Numbered from the stretch's first letter, positions 1 to 9,041 are shown. The stretch is 64,000 bases of DNA from Limnohabitans sp. MORI2 (GCF_027925025.1 NZ_AP027058.1:2170001-2234000); one strand, 5' to 3'. Notes: a model not told the origin generated them from the letters alone. Made by a program: numbers and translations.

Positions 1-788
1 GCTGCCATGCCTGCAGGCATTTGCCCCTTACGCACACGTGCCAAACCTTGGGCCACCAAACGGCGGTTGTTGGCATCGAGCTTGACCACGTCGGCGACGG
101 TACCTAGGGCAACGAGCGGCAAAAGTGTGTCGAGCTTGGGTTGCTGTTCGGCAGTGAAAACGCCACGCTTGCGCAGCTCCGCACGCAAGACAAGCAACAC
201 ATAAAACATCACACCCACACCGGCGAGTGCCTTGCTCTCAAACGTGCAGTCTGGTTGGTTGGGGTTCACGATGGCGTCGGCCTCAGGCAATACAGCGGCC
301 GGCAAATGGTGGTCGGTCACGAGCACTTGCAAGCCCAAAGCACGGGCACGTGCCACGCCCTCCACGCTGGCAATGCCGTTGTCCACGGTGATGAGCACAT
401 CCGCACCGCTGGCTTTGACGCGCTCAGAAATGGGGGGCGTGAGGCCATAGCCATCGACCACGCGGTCGGGCACGATGTAGCTCACGTGCCTTGCACCCAA
501 TAAACGCAGGCCTCGCAGCGCCACGGCACAGGCGGTGGCCCCATCGCAGTCATAGTCGGCCACGATGCAGAGTTTCTTGTTCGCAGCCATCGCGTCGGCC
601 AACAGCACAGCGGCAGCTTCGATGCCTTTCAAACCGGTGGGCGGTAACAGCTGCGCCAGCGAAGCATCTAAAGCCGCTGCGTCTTGTACGCCGCGTGCGG
701 CATACAAACGCGCCAGCAGCGGATGCACCCCTGCTTGCTCCAAGGCCCAAATGGTGCGTGGTGGCATGTCGCGAGGAATGAATTGCAT
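1..788 (-). CDS. recJ: Single-stranded-DNA-specific exonuclease RecJ (3' part beyond window)
   Basis: The reverse strand from 788 is open to the window edge, so only the N-terminal ~262 residues are seen. The protein starts MQFIPRDMPPRTIW and contains the DHH-phosphoesterase motifs of RecJ: VADYDCDGATA (motif I), an ITVDNGI motif and a VTDHHLP motif (DHH), followed by NPNQPDC and a GVGVMFYVL segment. RecJ degrades single-stranded DNA 5' to 3' in recombination and mismatch repair, in the cytoplasm. It lies 4 bases downstream of the 793-1824 gene on the same strand, so the two are probably cotranscribed. The truncation is due to the window boundary, not to a mutation. Confidence 0.95.
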   Translation of the reverse strand, partial: MQFIPRDMPPRTIWALEQAGVHPLLARLYAARGVQDAAALDASLAQLLPPTGLKGIEAAAVLLADAMAANKKLCIVADYDCDGATACAVALRGLRLLGARHVSYIVPDRVVDGYGLTPPISERVKASGADVLITVDNGIASVEGVARARALGLQVLVTDHHLPAAVLPEADAIVNPNQPDCTFESKALAGVGVMFYVLLVLRAELRKRGVFTAEQQPKLDTLLPLVALGTVADVVKLDANNRRLVAQGLARVRKGQMPAGMA

Positions 789-792
789 GGGC

Positions 793-1824
793 TTAATCTT
801 TCAAAGGCGCGACGGCCAACACAGTGTCTAAAGAAGTCGGTGCGAAGTGTTGGCGCACGCGTTGCCACAACGAAGGCTTGGCGCTGTCGTACACCTGAAA
901 TTCATATTCGCCACACAGCACCAATCGCTGCGGCTCACCCGCTGTGACACGCGTCAGCATGGGCCCAATCACTTGCGCGTCCACCTGTTGCCACGCTTCT
1001 AGCCAACCGATGAGATCTTGCTGCAAAGCACTGTCACGCAAGGTGTGCACCACCGTCGGCTCGGAACGTACAGGCTGTGCTGCAGGTGGCGTGCCAGTGC
1101 CATGCACCCAAAACGAGTTGATGCTCAATCGACGACGCTCGTTGACAGGGTGGGTGTAGAGCAACATTTGCATTTCGTTTTGCAAGCGGCGCAGCAGTTG
1201 CGCGGCAGGGCTCAACGGCGCCGTGGTGTGGCTACCCACAAGCCAAGGGTCGATGTTGCGGCCAATCACGCGGTCAAGCGAGGCTGTGGGCAAATCAGCA
1301 AACAACGCCGATTGCGCCAACCATTGGCCTGGCTTGTAGGGATGCAAGGCAATGCCGTCTTCAGCAAAAAAACCTTGCATCGCTTGAAACAAAGTGGCGT
1401 CTGTCTCTGCATCGATCTGCAAATGAGCTGGATCACCTAAGGTGACTTGGCCGTTGCTCACATGCCAGTTGCACAGGCTGATGAAGGCCCAGCCACGCGA
1501 CGACGTCTCGTCTCCTGCCTCGCACAGGCCATACGCTGCGGCCGTTCGTGCAGCGCTTGGCATGCACCCATCGGCGATGCGCCAGCCCATGGCTTGAGCC
1601 CATGAGCGCTCATGGGGCGGCGTCAAGCTGGCCAGCAAAGGGGCTTGCACGGTGTCGGCTTGCACCGCCACGCGCGTGGCCAACTTCAGCCAGTTGCGCA
1701 GGTGCGGCAGTTCGGCTTGGACCAATGCTGCGGCTTCGGGGCCTTGCAGGCTCCACAATGCAAAGGGGATCAAGGTGGTGGCACGTCCAACATCGGACGG
1801 CGAAGAGCTCAGCACAGAAGTCAT
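793..1824 (-). CDS. Conserved hypothetical protein upstream of recJ
   Basis: A 343-residue soluble protein with no signal peptide or membrane segment. I see no catalytic motif that I can name with certainty. Proteins beside recJ in related betaproteobacteria are, as I recall, sometimes labelled phosphoglycerate-mutase-like, but no clear motif here confirms that. The mid-region is rich in Trp and Leu (LQNEMQMLLYTHPVNERRRL, around residues 213-232) and the sequence ends VLAVAPLKD. It is divergent from lolC, whose start lies 60 bases away, and only 4 bases upstream of recJ, so it probably heads a recJ operon. It is real by codon use and operon fit; the function is unknown. Confidence 0.75.
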   Translation of the reverse strand: MTSVLSSSPSDVGRATTLIPFALWSLQGPEAAALVQAELPHLRNWLKLATRVAVQADTVQAPLLASLTPPHERSWAQAMGWRIADGCMPSAARTAAAYGLCEAGDETSSRGWAFISLCNWHVSNGQVTLGDPAHLQIDAETDATLFQAMQGFFAEDGIALHPYKPGQWLAQSALFADLPTASLDRVIGRNIDPWLVGSHTTAPLSPAAQLLRRLQNEMQMLLYTHPVNERRRLSINSFWVHGTGTPPAAQPVRSEPTVVHTLRDSALQQDLIGWLEAWQQVDAQVIGPMLTRVTAGEPQRLVLCGEYEFQVYDSAKPSLWQRVRQHFAPTSLDTVLAVAPLKD

Positions 1825-1884
1825 ACCGCTGATTGTCCTTGATGCAGGATGGCAAGCTGGTCACTACGGGGATAATCCAGCCAC

Positions 1885-3156
1885 ATGCAAAACACCTCGA
1901 CCCGACTCCCCTACGAACTGCTGATTGGCTGGCGTTACACACGCGCGGGCCGAGTGTCGGGACGCAACGGCTTCATTTCGTTCATCTCGGGCGTGTCCAT
2001 GCTGGGCATCGCACTGGGTGTAGCCGCACTCATCATCGTGCTCAGTGTGATGAACGGGTTTCAAAAAGAAGTGCGTGACCGCATGTTGGCCGTCGTGTCA
2101 CACATTGAGCTACTCGCCCCGGGTGGCGAAGGCTTTGTCGATGTGAATACCCTGATTACACAAGCCAAACAAAACACAGAGGTCGTGGCAGCCGCCCCAT
2201 TTGTGTCGCAGCAAGCCCTGATGGCCCGTGGTGAAGACATGCGTGGCGCAATGGTGCGTGGTATTGCTCCCGAATCCGAAACACAGGTGAGTGACTTCAC
2301 CTTGCAAATTCCGAGTGAGGTGCGCGCCACCTTGCAAAGCGGCAGCTTCAATGTGGTGCTGGGCGGCGAGTTGGCCATGTCGATGGGCGTGCGGGTGGGT
2401 GACCAAATCACGCTCATTGCACCCGGCGGGCAAGTGACGCCCGCAGGTGTGATGCCGCGTTTGAAACAACTCCACGTCTCGGGCATTTTTGATTCAGGCC
2501 ATTACGAATACGACGCCTCGCTGGCTTTGCTGCACATCGAAGACGCACAACGTATCTTCCGCCTCGAAGCGCCCACTGGCGTGCGACTCAAAATCAAAGA
2601 CAGTCAACAAGCCCGCAGCGTGGCGTATGACTTGGCCCTGCAACTCGGCCCCGAAGTGATCGTGCGCGATTGGACCCGCCAAAACCGCACCTGGTTTGCC
2701 GCGGTGCAAGTGGAAAAACGCATGATGTTCATCATCCTCACCCTCATCGTCGCGGTGGCGGCGTTCAACCTCGTCACCACACTGGTGATGACCGTCACCG
2801 ACAAACGCGCGGACATTGCCATTCTTCGCACACTGGGCGCAAGCCCCAAAAGCATCATGACCATTTTTGTGGTGCAAGGTGCCACGGTAGGTGTGCTGGG
2901 CACGCTGGCTGGCTTGGCGCTGGGTCTGTCGGTGGCCTTCAACATCGACGTCATCGTGCCCGCGATTGAAAACTTGTTGGGGGCGAGCTTCTTGCCGCGA
3001 GACATCTACCTCATCAGCCGCATGCCCAGCGACCCGCAAGCGGGCGACATTTGGCCGATTGCCATCATCTCGTTGGTGCTTGCGTTCTTGGCCACCATCT
3101 ATCCCAGTTGGCGCGCCAGCCGCGTCAACCCGGCTCTTGCCTTGCGCTACGAATAA
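1885..3156 (+). CDS. lolC: Lipoprotein-releasing ABC transporter permease LolC/LolE
   Basis: Inner-membrane subunit of the Lol system that extracts outer-membrane lipoproteins from the inner membrane and hands them to LolA. The 423 residues show the family pattern: an N-terminal [13 protein letters not shown] segment, a first membrane helix around 33-57, a large periplasmic MacB-PCD-like domain to about 275, then three C-terminal helices of the FtsX fold, ending at [12 protein letters not shown]. The [11 protein letters not shown] motif is the usual cytoplasmic loop contacting the ATPase. lolD follows 8 bases downstream. Only one permease gene is present, which suggests a LolF-like homodimer, so calling it LolC rather than LolE is arbitrary. 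Confidence 0.92.
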   Translation: MQNTSTRLPYELLIGWRYTRAGRVSGRNGFISFISGVSMLGIALGVAALIIVLSVMNGFQKEVRDRMLAVVSHIELLAPGGEGFVDVNTLITQAKQNTEVVAAAPFVSQQALMARGEDMRGAMVRGIAPESETQVSDFTLQIPSEVRATLQSGSFNVVLGGELAMSMGVRVGDQITLIAPGGQVTPAGVMPRLKQLHVSGIFDSGHYEYDASLALLHIEDAQRIFRLEAPTGVRLKIKDSQQARSVAYDLALQLGPEVIVRDWTRQNRTWFAAVQVEKRMMFIILTLIVAVAAFNLVTTLVMTVTDKRADIAILRTLGASPKSIMTIFVVQGATVGVLGTLAGLALGLSVAFNIDVIVPAIENLLGASFLPRDIYLISRMPSDPQAGDIWPIAIISLVLAFLATIYPSWRASRVNPALALRYE

Positions 3157-3164
3157 GGCTTGCG

Positions 3165-3842
3165 ATGACCTACACACCTGTTCTCACTGCCCACCACATC
3201 AGCCGACGCTTCACCGAAGGGCCGCTGGATGTCACCGTGTTGCACAACGTTGACCTGTCGGTGAACGCTGGCGAAACCTTGGCCATCGTTGGATCTTCAG
3301 GCTCTGGCAAAAGCACCTTGCTGCATGTGCTGGGTGGGTTAGATGAACCGACCAGTGGAAGCGTATCTTTGATGGGCCAGCCATTGGCAGGCCAAAGCGC
3401 CTCAGCCTTGGGCGATTTGCGCAACCAGCACCTAGGGTTTGTGTACCAGTTCCACCACTTGCTGCCCGAGTTCAGCGCGCTCGACAACGTGGCCATGCCG
3501 TTGTGGGTTCGCCGCATGGACCGCGCAGCAGCCAGCGCACAAGCGCAAGCCATGCTTGAAGCGGTAGGCCTCGGCCATCGCATGCATCACCGCCCTGCCG
3601 AGCTGTCAGGCGGTGAACGCCAACGCGTGGCGATTGCCCGTGCGTTGGTGACAAGGCCTGCGTGCGTGCTAGCCGATGAGCCAACTGGCAACTTGGATCG
3701 CAATACGGCTGACCAAGTATTTGCCTTGATGTTGCAATTGGCTCGTCAACACAACACCGCATTTGTGTTGGTGACGCATGACAGCGCCTTGGCCGCGCGC
3801 TGTGACCGCCAACTGCACCTTGACTCCGGGAAATTGGCGTAA
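3165..3842 (+). CDS. lolD: Lipoprotein-releasing system ATP-binding protein LolD
   Basis: ATPase partner of the LolC-type permease encoded just upstream. I chose the ATG at 3165, giving 225 residues, because it follows the lolC stop by a few bases; the longer frame from 3051 would run inside lolC. Walker A is GSSGSGKST, the Q-loop is YQFHH, the ABC signature is [15 protein letters not shown] and Walker B is [12 protein letters not shown], followed by the VTHD switch histidine. LolD proteins are typically close to this length. It powers lipoprotein release at the cytoplasmic face. The gene is convergent with the nhaR-like gene, whose stop lies 15 bases beyond. Confidence 0.95.
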   Translation: MTYTPVLTAHHISRRFTEGPLDVTVLHNVDLSVNAGETLAIVGSSGSGKSTLLHVLGGLDEPTSGSVSLMGQPLAGQSASALGDLRNQHLGFVYQFHHLLPEFSALDNVAMPLWVRRMDRAAASAQAQAMLEAVGLGHRMHHRPAELSGGERQRVAIARALVTRPACVLADEPTGNLDRNTADQVFALMLQLARQHNTAFVLVTHDSALAARCDRQLHLDSGKLA

Positions 3843-3857
3843 GACGCCAGAGAAACA

Positions 3858-4754
3858 TCACCCGTTGAACAAACGACCACGCGCGTTTTGCGTGATCGCG
3901 GCCACACACGGGTGTGAAATACGTCGCTCAACCGACACCGCAAAAAACTCCTCCACCAGTTCGTCCGTGCGGCCTATCACCTGCACGCCAAACTGCGACA
4001 CGGTCTCTTTTTCTAAGATGCTGGGCGACATGAACACACCTCGTCCTTCTCGGCCAAACGCGGTCATCAACGCACCATCGTCAAACTCGCCGACCACGCG
4101 GGGTTGTATTTTGTGACGCACCAGCCAACCATCGAGCTGCTGTCTGACGGAGGAAGCTGAGCCTTGAATCAGCATGGGGGCTTCATGCAAGCACTGCGGA
4201 AACCGGCCTTTCAGCGTGGACTTGAGCTGAGGCGTACAAAAAAAACTCATGGGCGTCGTACCCAACGCATGGTTGAACGCCTTCACGCTGATGCGCTTGG
4301 AAAGCGGCTCGTCGGCAATCACCAAGTCCAGCCGATGCAAAGCAAGTTGCGCCAACAGGTCAGGAAACTTACCCTCGCTGCCAATCAAGCGCACGGGCTC
4401 AACAATCGACAACGCAGGCTCCAGCAATCGATAAGCCACCGACTTGGCCACCGAGTCGGCCACGCCCACCCGAAACTCCAGCGTGCGCACGCCCGCTCGG
4501 GGTTGGGTCATGGCTGCTTGCAGCTCAGAACCCAAAGCAAAAATGTCGTCGGCATAACTCAATGCTTTTCGCCCATCTTCGGTCAATTCAAGCTGCCGAC
4601 CACTTTTACGAAACAACTTGCGGCCCAGACTGTCTTCGAGCAACTTGATTTGTCCAGACAGCGTTTGCGGCGTGATGTGCAACTGTTCACCGGCGCGCAT
4701 GATGCCGCCTGCACGTGCCGTGACCCAAAAATAATAGAGATGCTTGAAATTCAT
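3858..4754 (-). CDS. nhaR: LysR-family transcriptional activator, NhaR type
   Basis: 298 residues. The N-terminal winged helix-turn-helix begins MNFKHLYYFWVTARAGG and continues with TPQTLSGQIKLLEDSLGRKLF, which is characteristic of the NhaR branch (LYYFW and TPQT/SGQIK). The rest is a periplasmic-binding-protein-like effector domain. In enteric bacteria NhaR activates the sodium/proton antiporter gene nhaA in response to sodium. No antiporter gene lies next to it here, so the target is unknown. It is divergent from the IscR-like gene, and an inverted repeat (TTCGA-N5-TCGAA) sits 15 bases upstream of its start, a plausible autoregulatory site. Confidence 0.85.
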   Translation of the reverse strand: MNFKHLYYFWVTARAGGIMRAGEQLHITPQTLSGQIKLLEDSLGRKLFRKSGRQLELTEDGRKALSYADDIFALGSELQAAMTQPRAGVRTLEFRVGVADSVAKSVAYRLLEPALSIVEPVRLIGSEGKFPDLLAQLALHRLDLVIADEPLSKRISVKAFNHALGTTPMSFFCTPQLKSTLKGRFPQCLHEAPMLIQGSASSVRQQLDGWLVRHKIQPRVVGEFDDGALMTAFGREGRGVFMSPSILEKETVSQFGVQVIGRTDELVEEFFAVSVERRISHPCVAAITQNARGRLFNG

Positions 4755-4768
4755 AGCCTTTATTTAAC

Positions 4769-4859
4769 TTCGATTTTCTCGAACAAATAAAACAATAAAT
4801 ACGAATTTACACGAAGTAATTTTCTGCGTAGAGTTCGCAGTAGTTTGGCAAATCGCCAA
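4769..4859. promoter_or_regulatory. Divergent promoter region with three inverted repeats
   Basis: The 128-base AT-rich gap between the divergent nhaR-like and IscR-like genes holds three short dyads: TTCGA-N5-TCGAA (4769-4783, nearest nhaR), CTGCG-N7-CGCAG (4824-4840) and TTGGC-N5-GCCAA (4845-4859, nearest the IscR-like gene). They are visible directly. That they are operators for the two flanking regulators is inference from their position. Confidence 0.45.
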
Positions 4860-4882
4860 CTGACAACCGAAAGGAGCACACC

Positions 4883-5416
4883 ATGCGTTTGAGTACCAAA
4901 AGTCGTTTTGCCGTCACCGCCATGATCGATATGGGCATGCGTCAACACCTAGGACCGGTGTCACTGGCCGCCATCAGCCAACGCCAGCACATCTCCATTT
5001 CGTACCTGGAACAACTCTTTAGCAAAATGCGCCAACACGGCTTGGTGGAAAGCACGCGCGGCCCCGGCGGTGGCTACACCCTCAACCGCGATGCCAACCA
5101 CATCAGCGTGGCTGACATCATCTATGCGGTCAACAGTCCCGACGAAAAAGAACATGTGTCTGAAGACGCGCAAAAGAATGGCTACGTGTCTACCGAAGCG
5201 TTGTGGTCAACTCTGAACCAAAAAATGGAAGACCACATGCAATCCATCAGCTTGCACAGTTTGGTGACGGCGCAGCTTGCTAAAGCAGGTCCTGTCCAAG
5301 CCCCGAGTTCACCTAAACGCGGGGTGTTTGCGAAAAAACCGCAAACCATAGACAAACGCACCCAAGTTCCAAACTCTGTTTTTGCATTGGGTCAACTGCT
5401 GGCAAACAGTCATTGA
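4883..5416 (+). CDS. Rrf2/IscR-family regulator lacking all Fe-S cluster ligands
   Basis: 177 residues. The N-terminal winged helix-turn-helix closely follows IscR: MRLSTKSRFAVTAMIDM, ISISYLEQLFSKMRQHGLV and the wing STRGPGGGYTL. In IscR three cysteines and a histidine between the DNA-binding domain and the EALW/HALW helix bind [2Fe-2S]. Here the matching stretch (about residues 84-107, NSPDEKEHVSEDAQKNGYV then STEALW) has none of them, and the whole protein contains no cysteine. It therefore cannot bind a cluster in the IscR way and may act constitutively or sense something else. No iscSUA genes are adjacent. The ATG follows a GAAAGGAG ribosome binding site. The C-terminal tail (about residues 130-177) is basic and unlike canonical IscR. 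Confidence 0.88.
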   Translation: MRLSTKSRFAVTAMIDMGMRQHLGPVSLAAISQRQHISISYLEQLFSKMRQHGLVESTRGPGGGYTLNRDANHISVADIIYAVNSPDEKEHVSEDAQKNGYVSTEALWSTLNQKMEDHMQSISLHSLVTAQLAKAGPVQAPSSPKRGVFAKKPQTIDKRTQVPNSVFALGQLLANSH

Positions 5417-5458
5417 ACGATGCGCACTAGGAGCACGCACCGCTTTAAAGTTATCGCG

Positions 5459-5884
5459 TCACTTGACAACGACGACAGGAGGCTTGGCAGCGCTCACCAC
5501 ACGTTGAGAAACGGAGCCCATCAGTAAGTCAGCTAAACCACTGCGGCCTTTGGAGCCAATCACCACCAAATCAAATTTACCGCTGTTGGCGGTCTTGACC
5601 ACCTCCTGCGCCACATGACCTTGTTTGATGATGGCGTCATGTAACAAGCCTTCTTTGTCCAAATATTTGCGAGCAGATTTCAAGTCAGCATCACTCACTG
5701 CTCTTAAATAATCATCCACCTCAGCCTTGCCAACAATTTTTTGTGCATGGCGAAGTCCATGGTCATCATGCACATTGACCAAGGTGATGCGATCCTTGGT
5801 ACGCAATGCAACCGCCAACTTCGCGGCATACTTGACAGCATTCAACGATGATTTCGAACCATCGACAGCAACCAAAATTTTCAT
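5459..5884 (-). CDS. Universal stress protein, UspA family
   Basis: 141 residues from the ATG at 5884, which is preceded by a GGAGAGG ribosome binding site; the longer frame to 5923 adds an unconserved 13-residue leader. The sequence starts MKILVAVDGSKSS (the UspA beta1/ATP-binding D) and contains VVIGSKGRSGLADLLMGSVS, the G-x2-G-x9-G-S ATP-binding signature, ending in PVVVVK. Members of this cytoplasmic family support survival under stress. It is convergent with the IscR-like gene and appears monocistronic. Confidence 0.93.
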   Translation of the reverse strand: MKILVAVDGSKSSLNAVKYAAKLAVALRTKDRITLVNVHDDHGLRHAQKIVGKAEVDDYLRAVSDADLKSARKYLDKEGLLHDAIIKQGHVAQEVVKTANSGKFDLVVIGSKGRSGLADLLMGSVSQRVVSAAKPPVVVVK

Positions 5885-5976
5885 AACCTCTCCTTGTTTG
5901 TTAGCGCAGTATCCAGCATACACGCATTCATTCTTTTGACCTTCATCAACTCAACACAAACACCTGCGTGACTTGC

Positions 5977-6807
5977 ATGTCTCGTCTTTTTTTCATTGAC
6001 ACTCACGCGCATTTAGATGCTCCTGAATTTGACGATGACCGCGTCAAAGTGCATCAACGCACCCGCGCAGCTGGCATCGTCACCTGCGTCATGCCAGCGG
6101 TGCAAGCCTCGCACTTTGAGACCGTGCGTTTGCTGGCCCACGCACAGCAAGACACGTATGCACTGGGCATTCACCCGCTCTGCACCCCTCAAGCCACCGA
6201 TGCAGATTTGACGCTACTCAATGCTACTCTGCACGAGCGCCGCGACGACCCGCGTTTGGTGGCCGTTGGTGAAATTGGCCTAGATGGTTTCGTACCCGAG
6301 CTCAACACGCCCGACACATACGCAAGGCAACAACAGTTTTACACAGCCCAACTCAAGCTCGCACAAAAATACCAACTGCCCGTCATCTTGCACGGGCGCC
6401 GCAGTGCCGACCTGCTGCTCAAAGGCTTGCGTGACACCCCCGTGGTGGGCGGCATCGCCCACGCGTTCAATGGCAGCATGCAGCAAGCACAGGCCTTTAT
6501 CGCCTTGGGCTTCAAGCTCGGTTTTGGTGGCGCACTCACTTATGACCGTGCTTTGCAACTTCGCCGACTCGCAACCGAGCTGCCGCTGTCAGCCATCGTG
6601 CTTGAAACAGATGCACCCGACATTCCACCGCATTGGCTCTACGCCACCGCTGAACAGCGTGCCGCAGGCCAACCGCAAGGCCGCAACGAGCCCGCCGAGC
6701 TACCGCGCATCGCGCAAGTGCTGGCAGATCTGCGGGGCATTTCTTTAGAGGCGCTGGCCCAAGCCACCAGTGCCAATGCACGCCAAGCCTTGCCACGCCT
6801 ACAATGA
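5977..6807 (+). CDS. tatD: TatD-family metal-dependent hydrolase (DNase)
   Basis: 276 residues. The TIM-barrel metallohydrolase signature begins FIDTHAHLDAPEF (metal-binding HxH); further motifs are LGIHP, VGEIGLDG, VILHGRRS (catalytic His) and VLETDAPDIPP. TatD proteins are magnesium-dependent 3'-5' nucleases; this one is of the short YjjV-like branch. I prefer the ATG at 5977 to a GTG three codons upstream. It heads a forward run with the PHP gene, yciO, an M50 protease and trpS. Confidence 0.92.
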   Translation: MSRLFFIDTHAHLDAPEFDDDRVKVHQRTRAAGIVTCVMPAVQASHFETVRLLAHAQQDTYALGIHPLCTPQATDADLTLLNATLHERRDDPRLVAVGEIGLDGFVPELNTPDTYARQQQFYTAQLKLAQKYQLPVILHGRRSADLLLKGLRDTPVVGGIAHAFNGSMQQAQAFIALGFKLGFGGALTYDRALQLRRLATELPLSAIVLETDAPDIPPHWLYATAEQRAAGQPQGRNEPAELPRIAQVLADLRGISLEALAQATSANARQALPRLQ

Positions 6808-6811
6808 AGGC

Positions 6812-7669
6812 GTGCCGTTAAACATCCTCAACGCCGACCTGCATTGCCACTCCGTCGTCTCGGATGGCACCCTCACGCCTGAGCAACTGGCTGTGCGCGC
6901 CAAAGCCAATGGCGTAGAACTCTGGGCCTTGACTGACCACGACGAAGTAGGCGGCCAAGACCGTGCACTCGCCGCCGCACAAGCCAACGGTATGAAATAC
7001 CTCACGGGTGTTGAAATTTCCATCACCTTCGCCAACAAAACCGTGCACATCGTCGGCTTGGGTTTTGACGCACACAACGAACAACTGGTGAAGGGCCTGC
7101 GCCAAACACGCGGTGGACGTGGCGAGCGAGCCCAAGAAATGTCAGAAGGCCTCGCCAAAGTCGGTATTCATGGCGCTTATGAGGGGGCTCTGAAATATGC
7201 AGGCAACCCCGAGCTGATTTCGCGCACGCACTTTGCACGCTTCCTCGTGGAAACCGGCGCTTGCCAAGACACCAACGAAGTATTTCGGCGCTTCCTCACC
7301 GAAGGGAACCCCGGCTTTGTACCGCACCGCTGGGCCACGCTCAAAGATTCGGTGCAGTGGATTGTGCAAGCTGGTGGCATGGCCATCATTGCTCACCCTG
7401 CGCGTTACGGCTTCACGCCCAACGAAGAGTTCGCCCTCTTCACCGAATTCAAACACCACGGTGGTCAAGGCGTTGAGGTGGTCACTGGCAGCCATACACC
7501 TGCAGAGTACGTGACCTACGCTGACATGGCTCAAGAGTTTGGCCTCTTCGCCTCACGCGGCAGTGATTTCCACAGCCCCGATGAAAGCCGCATTGACTTA
7601 GGTACCCTGCCTTGGCTACCTGGTCAACTCACCCCCGTGTGGGAAGCGCTCGCTGAACGAATTCAATAA
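6812..7669 (+). CDS. PHP-domain phosphoesterase (3',5'-nucleoside bisphosphate phosphatase / RNase AM type)
   Basis: 285 residues from a GTG at 6812, just after the tatD stop; an alternative start at 6770 inside tatD adds 14 unconserved residues. PHP motifs are NADLHCHSVVSDG near the N-terminus, ALTDHDEVGG, IAHPARY and GSDFHSP at the C-terminal end, which supply the metal ligands. The family (YciV/TrpH) hydrolyses 3',5'-bisphosphonucleotides and trims RNA 5' ends. It overlaps the following yciO gene by one base (TAATG), which indicates translational coupling. Confidence 0.88.
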   Translation: MPLNILNADLHCHSVVSDGTLTPEQLAVRAKANGVELWALTDHDEVGGQDRALAAAQANGMKYLTGVEISITFANKTVHIVGLGFDAHNEQLVKGLRQTRGGRGERAQEMSEGLAKVGIHGAYEGALKYAGNPELISRTHFARFLVETGACQDTNEVFRRFLTEGNPGFVPHRWATLKDSVQWIVQAGGMAIIAHPARYGFTPNEEFALFTEFKHHGGQGVEVVTGSHTPAEYVTYADMAQEFGLFASRGSDFHSPDESRIDLGTLPWLPGQLTPVWEALAERIQ

Positions 7670-8304
7670 TGGCTCAGTTTCTTCAAGTTCACCCCGACAA
7701 CCCTCAACCCCGATTGCTCAAACAAGCTGTGCAACTTTTGGAGCGAGGCGGCATCGTGGCCGTACCCACAGATTCGAGCTACGCCTTGGTCTGCCACTTA
7801 GATGACAAAGCCGCGGTTGAACAGATGCGCCGCATTCGTCAAGTCGACGAAAAGCACCACCTCACTCTGATGTGCCGAGATTTGTCGGAGCTGGCCAACT
7901 ATGCCCGTGTGGACAACCGTCAATACCGATTACTCAAAGCAGCCACGCCCGGGGCCTATACGTTCATTTTGGAGGCCACCAAAGAGGTGCCTCGCCGCGT
8001 GAGCCACCCGCAGCGCAAAACCATTGGCCTGCGCGTGCCGCTGAACAAAACCTTGCTCGACTTGCTCGAACTCCATGGTGCACCGCTCTTGGCCACCACG
8101 CTCATCGCCCCCGGTGAAACCGACCCGATGAACGATGCCGAAGACATCCGCGACCGTTTTGAGCACGACCTCGCCGCCGTGATTGACGCCGGCGCTTGCC
8201 CGCTCGAACCCACCACCGTGGTCGACCTCACCCCCATGGACGGCGGGGGTGACCCCGAGGTGATCCGCGAAGGACGCGGCCCGCTGAGCACATTGGGCCT
8301 GTGA
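7669..8304 (+). CDS. yciO: Sua5/YciO/YrdC-family protein (L-threonylcarbamoyladenylate synthase-like)
   Basis: 211 residues. The YrdC-type fold shows VAVPTDSSYALVCHLDD near residue 30, the KHHLTLMCRDL motif (nucleotide/carbonate binding) and GLRVP. The family proper makes threonylcarbamoyl-AMP for the t6A modification of tRNAs reading ANN codons. YciO paralogues are similar but their role is less certain, and this protein matches the YciO branch (about 200 residues, no SUA5 C-terminal domain). The start overlaps the stop of the PHP gene. Confidence 0.88.
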   Translation: MAQFLQVHPDNPQPRLLKQAVQLLERGGIVAVPTDSSYALVCHLDDKAAVEQMRRIRQVDEKHHLTLMCRDLSELANYARVDNRQYRLLKAATPGAYTFILEATKEVPRRVSHPQRKTIGLRVPLNKTLLDLLELHGAPLLATTLIAPGETDPMNDAEDIRDRFEHDLAAVIDAGACPLEPTTVVDLTPMDGGGDPEVIREGRGPLSTLGL

Positions 8305-8349
8305 ATGGCTGCGCCCTAGCAACAAAGTGTCGGATGCGACAATGGTGCT

Positions 8350-9021
8350 GTGAATTTCCCTGAGCTGATTCAAACCATCCTGATCTATGCCTTGCCCGTG
8401 GTGTTTGCCATCACGTTGCACGAGGCCGCCCACGGCTATGTGGCCCATAAGCTAGGCGACAACACCGCTTGGATGTTGGGACGCGTCACTTTGAACCCCG
8501 TGCCGCACATCGACCCTCTGGGCACGATTGCCGTGCCAGCGCTGCTTTACTTGGCTTCAGGTGGCAACTTTTTGTTTGGCTATGCACGCCCCGTGCCCGT
8601 TCGCTTTGGCAATCTGAATCACCCCAAGCGCGACATGATTTGGGTAGCCTTGGCGGGCCCCGCCATCAACTTTGCACAAGCCCTCGCTTGGCTGCTGACG
8701 TTCTACCTGTTAAAGGGCTTTGGCGTGACAGAAGCCTACTTTTTAAAAATGAGTTTGGCCGGCGTGATGGTGAATGTGTCCATGTTTGTCTTCAATCTGT
8801 TTCCCTTGCCGCCGCTCGATGGTGGCCGTGTGCTGGTAGGACTGCTGCCTTGGCACGCTGCTGTGTGGCTGTCAAAAATTGAAGCTTATGGCATGTACAT
8901 CGTGCTGGCACTGGTAGCCTTTAACAAGCTAGATGACATTTGGATGGCACCGTTGATGAAGTGGACAGTGTTCGCTTTATCTCTGTTGCTGAGCCCTTTT
9001 GAATTTTTATTGAACACCTGA
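8350..9021 (+). CDS. Site-2 protease family (M50) membrane metalloprotease
   Basis: 223 residues with a GTG start. Mostly membrane helices carrying the zinc site: HEAAH in the first helices (around residue 24), NPVPHIDPLG, then FNLFPLPPLDGGRV, the C-terminal aspartate-containing motif. It lacks a PDZ domain, so it resembles the compact M50B type rather than RseP. Likely role: intramembrane proteolysis; substrate unknown. It sits between yciO and trpS in a forward run that is, as far as I recall, common in betaproteobacteria. Confidence 0.9.
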   Translation: MNFPELIQTILIYALPVVFAITLHEAAHGYVAHKLGDNTAWMLGRVTLNPVPHIDPLGTIAVPALLYLASGGNFLFGYARPVPVRFGNLNHPKRDMIWVALAGPAINFAQALAWLLTFYLLKGFGVTEAYFLKMSLAGVMVNVSMFVFNLFPLPPLDGGRVLVGLLPWHAAVWLSKIEAYGMYIVLALVAFNKLDDIWMAPLMKWTVFALSLLLSPFEFLLNT

Positions 9022-9041
9022 TTTTTATAAGTAAGTACGAC

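Noticed and set aside
2494..3177. 227-residue reverse frame antisense to lolC
   Set aside because: It lies fully opposite a clear lolC gene and has the His/Asp/Gly-rich composition of an antisense shadow.
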